Shown here piece after piece: positions 7,287 through 11,493 of a stretch of 11,493 bases of DNA. Source of the DNA: Ruminococcaceae bacterium UBA1236. GTDB lineage: Bacteria; Bacillota; Clostridia; Oscillospirales; Acutalibacteraceae. The position numbers and the translations under genes are program-made. The number at the start of each line of letters is the position of its first letter. Within the stretch, counting starts at the first letter, position 1. The stretch covers positions 37,637 through 49,129 of the forward strand of contig DBWO01000008.1 of the NCBI GenBank assembly GCA_002309055.1, given 5' to 3'. The notes beneath the pieces are model-generated. The model saw nothing but the letters and a program-made list of their open reading frames with translations, did no database searches and was not told the origin of the DNA.

Positions 7287-7296
7287 CGGAGGATAT

Positions 7297-7935
7297 ATGT
7301 TCAGACAAATTAAAGAAGATATCGCTTGCGTCAAGGCAAGAGACCCCGCCGCGACAAGCATAATGCAGATTCTGTTTCTTTACCCCGGCCTTAAGGCCGT
7401 GAGATCTCACAGAAAAGCGAATTTCTTTTACAGGCACGGCTTTAAGTTCATAGCCCGCTGGATTTCACAGAGATGTTCGAGAAAAACCGGCATAGAGATT
7501 CACCCCGCCGCGCAGATAGGCAAAAGGTTTTTCATCGATCACGGCACGGGTGTCGTGATAGGCGAAACAACCATTATCGGCGACGATGTGCTTCTTTATC
7601 AGGGCGTCACCCTGGGCGGTACGGGTAAAGAAACGGGCAAGCGCCATCCTACTCTCGGCAACGGCGTTATGGTGGGTACGGGCGCGAAAGTGCTCGGCAA
7701 TGTCACCATAGGCGACAACACAAAGATTGCCGCCGGAGCAGTTGTCATAAATGATGTTCCCGCGAATTCAACAGCCGCAGGCATACCTGCCAAAACAATC
7801 AAGCGAAACGGCGAGAGAATATATGACGACCTTGACTGGATTCATATTCCCGACCCCGTTCAGCAGGAAATCGACCGCCTTGAGGCGGAAATTGAGGAGC
7901 TTAAAAAGCTGCAGGAAAAAGGAGAAGAAAAATGA
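7297..7935 (+). CDS. cysE: Serine O-acetyltransferase CysE
   Basis: CysE transfers acetyl from acetyl-CoA to L-serine, giving O-acetylserine, the carbon skeleton for cysteine. The 212-residue product is of the short Firmicutes type, lacking most of the long N-terminal region of enteric CysE. Left-handed beta-helix hexapeptide repeats run from about residue 67 to 160. Catalytic candidates are His82 in DHGTG and His117 in RHP, with Glu67 in IEIHPA at the place of the enteric Asp143. LGGTGK (106-111) and AAGIPAK (160-166) are family signatures. The C-terminus is a charged helix, probably a coiled coil (from about 187). The start at 7297 follows GGAGG (7288-7292) by only 4 nt. The longer in-frame start at 7114 would translate the T-box and is rejected. 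The gene overlaps cysS by 4 nt (ATGA). Confidence 0.96.
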   Translation: MFRQIKEDIACVKARDPAATSIMQILFLYPGLKAVRSHRKANFFYRHGFKFIARWISQRCSRKTGIEIHPAAQIGKRFFIDHGTGVVIGETTIIGDDVLLYQGVTLGGTGKETGKRHPTLGNGVMVGTGAKVLGNVTIGDNTKIAAGAVVINDVPANSTAAGIPAKTIKRNGERIYDDLDWIHIPDPVQQEIDRLEAEIEELKKLQEKGEEK

Positions 7936-9323
7936 AGATATTCAATACACTTACAAGAGAAAAACAGGAGTTTGTGCCTATAGAGCCGGGTAAGGCGAAG
8001 ATTTACGCCTGCGGCCCCACCGTATATAACTACATCCATATCGGCAATGCAAGGCCTCTGTGCGTTTTTGACGTGCTCAGAAGATATCTTGAATACAGGG
8101 GCTACGATGTAACCTTCGTGCAGAATTTTACCGATATTGATGATAAAATCATTAAGCGCGCAAACGAAGAGGGCACCGATTATGAAACTGTCAGTGAGAA
8201 ATACATAAAAGAGTTCTGGGTTGACGCCAAGGGCCTTAACTTCAAGCCCGCAACCATTCATCCCAAAGCGACCGAAAACATTGACAAGATTATCGAGATA
8301 GTCAGCGGCCTTATTGAAAACGGCCACGCCTATGAGGTTAACGGCGATGTTTATTTCAGCACCAAGACCTTTTCCCAATACGGCAAGCTCTCTCATCAGC
8401 CGCTTGAGGATCTTGAGGCGGGCGCGAGAATTATGGTGGGCGACATAAAGAAAGACCCCATGGATTTTGCTTTGTGGAAGAGCGCTAAACCCGGCGAACC
8501 CTATTGGGATTCACCCTGGGGCAAGGGCAGGCCCGGCTGGCATATCGAGTGCTCGGCGATGAATATACGCTATCTAGGCGAAAATATCGATATCCACTGC
8601 GGCGGTCTCGACCTCATCTTCCCGCATCACGAAAACGAAATCGCGCAGAGCGAGTGCTTCACAGGCAAGCCCTTTGCAAATTACTGGATGCACAACGGCT
8701 ATATCAATGTTGACAATGTCAAGATGTCAAAGTCGCTCGGCAATTTCTTCACCGTGAGAGAGGTTGCGGAAAAATACGGATATGAGCCGATAAGATACCT
8801 TCTCATTTCATCTTCTTACAGAAGCCCCATCAACTACAGCGTTGACATTATCGAGCAGTGCAAAGCAGCTCTTACAAGGCTTTACAACTGCCGTGACAAT
8901 ATTGATTTTGAGCTTAAAAACGCTCCCGACGGCGAGCTTAATGCCGGTGTTAAAGAACAGCTTGACAAGAGAATTGAGCAGTTTAACACTGCCCTTGATG
9001 ATGACCTCAACACGGCCGACGGCATTGCCGCAGTGTTTGATCTTGTCAGGGATATCAACACCCTCGCTCTCGGCAAGGGTGAGAGCAGACAGACCGTTGA
9101 ATACGCCGCGAAGGTGTTTGACACTCTCACGGATGTGCTCGGCCTTGTATATAACCGCAAGGAGGAGAAGAGCGACAGCGAAATAGACGCTCTCATAGAG
9201 GCGAGAACGCAGGCCCGCAAGGATAAAAACTGGGCAGAGGCGGACCGCATCAGAGACGAACTCAAAGATATGGGAATCATCCTTGAGGATACTCCTCAGG
9301 GCGTAAAGTGGCACAGAGCCTGA
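7932..9323 (+). CDS. cysS: Cysteinyl-tRNA synthetase CysS
   Basis: CysS charges tRNA-Cys with cysteine, using ATP, in the cytoplasm. The 463-residue class-I synthetase has normal length. Motifs are the HIGH-type signature HIGN (residues 36-39) in YIHIGNARP, KMSKS (264-268), and the zinc-site residues Cys27, Cys207, His232 and Glu236. The C-terminal helical region (from about 420) with ARKDKNWAEADRIRDEL is the usual end of CysS and binds the anticodon stem. The start overlaps the cysE stop by 4 nt, with GGAGA (7921-7925) 6 nt upstream. Control by the Cys T-box is expected. The next gene starts 12 nt after the stop codon with no hairpin in between. Confidence 0.98.
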   Translation: MKIFNTLTREKQEFVPIEPGKAKIYACGPTVYNYIHIGNARPLCVFDVLRRYLEYRGYDVTFVQNFTDIDDKIIKRANEEGTDYETVSEKYIKEFWVDAKGLNFKPATIHPKATENIDKIIEIVSGLIENGHAYEVNGDVYFSTKTFSQYGKLSHQPLEDLEAGARIMVGDIKKDPMDFALWKSAKPGEPYWDSPWGKGRPGWHIECSAMNIRYLGENIDIHCGGLDLIFPHHENEIAQSECFTGKPFANYWMHNGYINVDNVKMSKSLGNFFTVREVAEKYGYEPIRYLLISSSYRSPINYSVDIIEQCKAALTRLYNCRDNIDFELKNAPDGELNAGVKEQLDKRIEQFNTALDDDLNTADGIAAVFDLVRDINTLALGKGESRQTVEYAAKVFDTLTDVLGLVYNRKEEKSDSEIDALIEARTQARKDKNWAEADRIRDELKDMGIILEDTPQGVKWHRA

Positions 9324-9335
9324 GGAGAGATAAAG

Positions 9336-9599
9336 ATGAAATTAAGTCCCGAATTTCTCACCTATGAGTCAAAGGGTCAGCATTATCTCGTTGCCTCCGG
9401 CGGCGCATCGTTCAACGGTATTGTAAACCTTAACGAAACCGCCGCTTTCATCGCGGATATGCTAAAAGAGGGCTCGGACGCGGATCTTATCGCAGGCGCT
9501 CTCTCGGCAAAATATCCCGATGAGGATGAGGCAAAGATAAAAGCGGATGTCGAAGGCGTTATAGGCAGACTCCGCGGTATAGGAGCGGTAATCGACTGA
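9336..9599 (+). CDS. PqqD-family small protein (probable RiPP recognition element)
   Basis: This 87-residue protein matches the PqqD pattern: an N-terminal beta hairpin (about 6-32) followed by the core LNETAAFIADML (32-43), then helices with ALSAKYP (55-61) and a C-terminal helix ending GIGAVID. PqqD-like proteins are small winged-helix folds that bind leader peptides of ribosomally made peptides and present them to modifying enzymes. GGAGAG (9324-9329) stands 6 nt before the ATG and directly after the cysS stop codon. Its stop overlaps the start of the nucleotidyltransferase (TGATG). No precursor peptide or radical-SAM partner is visible in the window, so its client is unknown. Family assignment is by motif only. 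Confidence 0.85.
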   Translation: MKLSPEFLTYESKGQHYLVASGGASFNGIVNLNETAAFIADMLKEGSDADLIAGALSAKYPDEDEAKIKADVEGVIGRLRGIGAVID

Positions 9600-10693
9600 T
9601 GACCGAAACAGGGAAAACACTGATATATCTTGTCAGCTGCGGGTTAAACGGCACCGTGCCCGACGGCGGTATCGCCGCGCGCGCGGATTTGCGGGAGCTC
9701 TATGTTCTCGCAAAGCGCAATTCCCTTGCGGCGCTCGTGAGTGTTGCCCTTAAACGCGCCGGTATATCCGACGGCAGTTTTATTTCGGCGTATAATAACG
9801 CCATCAGAAAAATCGCCCTTCTCGATAACGAAAGAAAAGAGATTTGCTCCGTTTTTGAAGAGGAAGGCATTGAATATATGCCCCTGAAGGGCAGTGTGCT
9901 CAAGGATTATTACCCCTTGCCCGGCATGCGTGAAATGACGGATGTTGATATCCTTATCGACCCGTCGAAACGAGCCCCGGTCAAAGATATTATGCTCGGC
10001 AGGGGATATGCCGCCGAGACTTACGGCAGGGGAAATCACGACGCTTATATCAAAGAGCCCGTGCTCAATTTTGAGATGCACACTGCGCTTTTCCCCGACA
10101 GGGTGGAGTTTGCTCCATACTATAACGATGTTCTCAAAAATGCCGAAAAGGAAGAGGGCTTTGCCCGCCGCTTCCGTGATGAAGATTTTTATCTTTATAT
10201 CACCGCGCACGAGTATAAGCACTATGCCCGCAACGGCACAGGCCTTCGCTCTCTTGCGGACAGATTCATTTTCATCCGCGAAAAGGGTCCGGCTCTTGAC
10301 TGGAATTATATAGAAACGCAGAGCGCCGAGCTCGGCATAAGTGAATACGAGAAAACCGGCAGAAATCTGGCGCTCAAGCTGTTTTCAGGCTCTGCCTATC
10401 CCGCTTTCACACCGGAAGAAGAAGCGCTTGTTGACACTTATCTCTCATCCGGCACCTACGGCTCGGTGGAGCAGGGGGTTGAAAAAGAGCTCGCGCATAA
10501 GTCAAAGCTCTCATATATTCTCGACATAATATTCCTGCCGAGGAAACAGATGGCGCAGACCGTTCCGTTTACTGCGAAAAGCGTTCTGCTCTATCCTGCG
10601 GGCGTTGTGTGGAGAATAATAAGAGTGCTTTTCGGCAAAAGAAGGCAGCTGAAAGCTACATTAGAGGCAGTGAAAAACTATGATAAGCAGTAA
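9599..10693 (+). CDS. Nucleotidyltransferase family protein (PF14907 type)
   Basis: The 364-residue protein carries the pattern of the uncharacterised nucleotidyltransferase family PF14907: MPLKGSVL (94-101), where Lys97-Gly98 are typical, and EMTDVDILID (112-121), where Asp115 and Asp117 would bind the metal. A further conserved-type segment is NFEMHTALFP (157-166), and HEYKHYARNG (204-213) is also family-like. The C-terminal stretch VLLYPAGVVWRIIRVLFGK (329-347) is hydrophobic then basic and may touch the membrane. In lasso-peptide clusters such a protein (PsmN of the pseudomycoidin cluster) acts on the peptide after phosphorylation by an HPr-kinase homologue, which is also the next gene here. 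It overlaps the PqqD gene by 1 nt and the kinase-like gene by 14 nt, so translation is probably coupled. The actual substrate is unknown. Confidence 0.85.
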   Translation: MTETGKTLIYLVSCGLNGTVPDGGIAARADLRELYVLAKRNSLAALVSVALKRAGISDGSFISAYNNAIRKIALLDNERKEICSVFEEEGIEYMPLKGSVLKDYYPLPGMREMTDVDILIDPSKRAPVKDIMLGRGYAAETYGRGNHDAYIKEPVLNFEMHTALFPDRVEFAPYYNDVLKNAEKEEGFARRFRDEDFYLYITAHEYKHYARNGTGLRSLADRFIFIREKGPALDWNYIETQSAELGISEYEKTGRNLALKLFSGSAYPAFTPEEEALVDTYLSSGTYGSVEQGVEKELAHKSKLSYILDIIFLPRKQMAQTVPFTAKSVLLYPAGVVWRIIRVLFGKRRQLKATLEAVKNYDKQ

Positions 10694-11408
10694 TTACGAA
10701 ATTGCCGGCAGAGTTGTCTGCGTTAATTCAATCTATTCATTCGTGCACGATTACTGCCGCGATTACCTCACGGAAAAGGAAGCGGATTATTCCGTTACAA
10801 CCTCTCCGGCGGACATAGAAAACGAGAAAGTACGCTCGGCGGCGGAGGACAGCCTCAGGGGCAGACAGCCGCGCGAATATCCGGAGCCTTATCTTGAGAG
10901 CCTTGCGGTTTACCGCAAGATTGCGGATGAATTGGCCGGTTACGGCACAATTTTGTTTCACGGCTCGGCGGTCGCTCTCAACGGCGAGGCTTATCTTTTC
11001 ACCGCCGCTTCGGGCACGGGCAAGAGCACTCACGCTATGCTCTGGAAGGAGCTTTTCGGCGACAGGCTCACAATAATAAATGACGATAAACCTCTCATAA
11101 AAATCGGAGAAAAACCCGTGGTTTACGGCACCCCTTACCGCGGAAAGCACAGCAGGGGAGAGAATACATTCGCGCCGCTCAAAGCAATCTGCATCATTGA
11201 GCGCGCCGCTGAAAACACAATAAGACCCGTTACCGCGAAAGAGGTTTACGCTTCGCTCATCAGCCGTGTTTACCGCCCCGCGGACGCGGCAAAAACAGCC
11301 GCCGTGCTGAAACTCGCGGAAAGGCTTTTTGACAGCGCAGGGCTTTATGTGCTCGGGTGCAATATGGATATTTCCGCCGCTGAAACGGCGTATGAGGGCA
11401 TGAAATGA
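10680..11408 (+). CDS. HPr-kinase-like P-loop ATPase
   Basis: The 242-residue protein has the C-terminal HPr kinase/PEP carboxykinase-like fold by motif: FHGSAV (93-98), the P-loop SGTGKST (111-117), and INDDKPLI (133-140), where Asp135/Asp136 correspond to the catalytic Asp region. It lacks the separate N-terminal domain of true HPr kinase; the first 85 residues show no HprK-like motif. Homologues in Firmicutes lasso-peptide clusters (ThcoK, PaeK, PsmK) phosphorylate a Ser of the precursor peptide, so a peptide kinase is more likely than a regulator of sugar uptake. It overlaps the preceding gene by 14 nt and the next by 4 nt (ATGA). The target is not in the window. Confidence 0.85.
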   Translation: MISSNYEIAGRVVCVNSIYSFVHDYCRDYLTEKEADYSVTTSPADIENEKVRSAAEDSLRGRQPREYPEPYLESLAVYRKIADELAGYGTILFHGSAVALNGEAYLFTAASGTGKSTHAMLWKELFGDRLTIINDDKPLIKIGEKPVVYGTPYRGKHSRGENTFAPLKAICIIERAAENTIRPVTAKEVYASLISRVYRPADAAKTAAVLKLAERLFDSAGLYVLGCNMDISAAETAYEGMK

Positions 11409-11493
11409 CAACGTTTGAAGAAACAATCAACAGAGAAGGCAGGCTGGTTTTCACCAATGTCGGCACAAGTATGCGCCCGCTCATAAAGCAGGG
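11405..11493 (+). CDS. S24/S26-type peptidase-like protein, 3' end missing
   Basis: Only 29 residues are visible before the window ends. GTSMRPLIKQG (20-30, the last codon cut after GG) matches the box around the catalytic Ser of type I signal peptidases and LexA-like S24 peptidases (S-M-x-P), which makes Ser22 the likely nucleophile. Unlike classical signal peptidase I there is no transmembrane segment before the Ser, so membrane anchoring, if any, must be downstream. The ATGA overlap with the kinase-like gene places it in the same transcription unit. A leader-peptide protease is a reasonable guess in this context; the catalytic Lys or other partner residue cannot be checked. Confidence 0.72.
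   Translation, partial: MTTFEETINREGRLVFTNVGTSMRPLIKQ

Noticed and set aside
7114..7296. In-frame upstream extension of cysE starting at 7114
   Set aside because: It would translate the T-box specifier region, antiterminator and terminator. The residues do not resemble CysE, and a GGAGG site supports the ATG at 7297.
8808..9314. Long minus-strand ORF antisense to cysS
   Set aside because: It lies entirely inside a well-conserved gene, has no ribosome site or family motif, and reflects codon bias of the + strand.
9644..10222. 192-codon minus-strand ORF antisense to the nucleotidyltransferase gene
   Set aside because: It overlaps the motif-bearing core of the nucleotidyltransferase and shows no motif or start signal of its own.
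10737..11426. 229-codon minus-strand ORF antisense to the HPr-kinase-like gene
   Set aside because: It is antisense to a P-loop protein with clear motifs, and its own translation shows no recognisable domain.

Overview
The window reads as chromosome of a low- to mid-GC Gram-positive anaerobe of the class Clostridia, most likely an uncultured gut Ruminococcaceae/Oscillospirales-type bacterium. This rests on the strong GGAGG ribosome sites, sigma-A type TTGACA/TATAAT promoters, a T-box leader, the recA-recX-rimO order, and a secreted protein built from CxxC, CUB-like, DUF6273-like and Listeria-Bacteroides repeats. No database search was possible. All genes lie on the + strand.

Layout: (1) Bases 1-3690 are the 3' part of a very large exported modular protein whose start lies outside the window, closed by a strong intrinsic terminator. 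(2) Bases 3871-6993 are a DNA-repair/translation operon with its own promoter: recA, recX and rimO, with a 3-nt gap and then an ATGA overlap. (3) Bases 7001-7296 hold a perfect TTGACA-17-TATAAT promoter and a complete T-box leader with a cysteine (UGC) specifier. (4) Bases 7297-9323 are cysE and cysS, the genes the T-box is expected to control. (5) Bases 9336-11493 are four tightly packed genes continuing in the same direction with no visible terminator: a PqqD-like peptide-binding protein, a PF14907-type nucleotidyltransferase, an HPr-kinase-like ATPase, and the start of an S24/S26-type signal-peptidase-like protein that runs off the end.

How the genes may work together: uncharged tRNA-Cys should open the T-box and raise both cysteine synthesis (CysE makes O-acetylserine) and tRNA-Cys charging (CysS). 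The following four genes are spaced so closely that they may be co-transcribed with cysE-cysS. PqqD-like, nucleotidyltransferase and HPr-kinase-like proteins are known together as tailoring genes in some Firmicutes lasso-peptide clusters (paeninodin and pseudomycoidin types). Here they occur without a visible precursor peptide, macrolactam synthetase or transglutaminase-like leader peptidase, and with a serine peptidase-like protein instead. This cassette is the most promising candidate in the window for an undescribed peptide-modification system; its function is inference.
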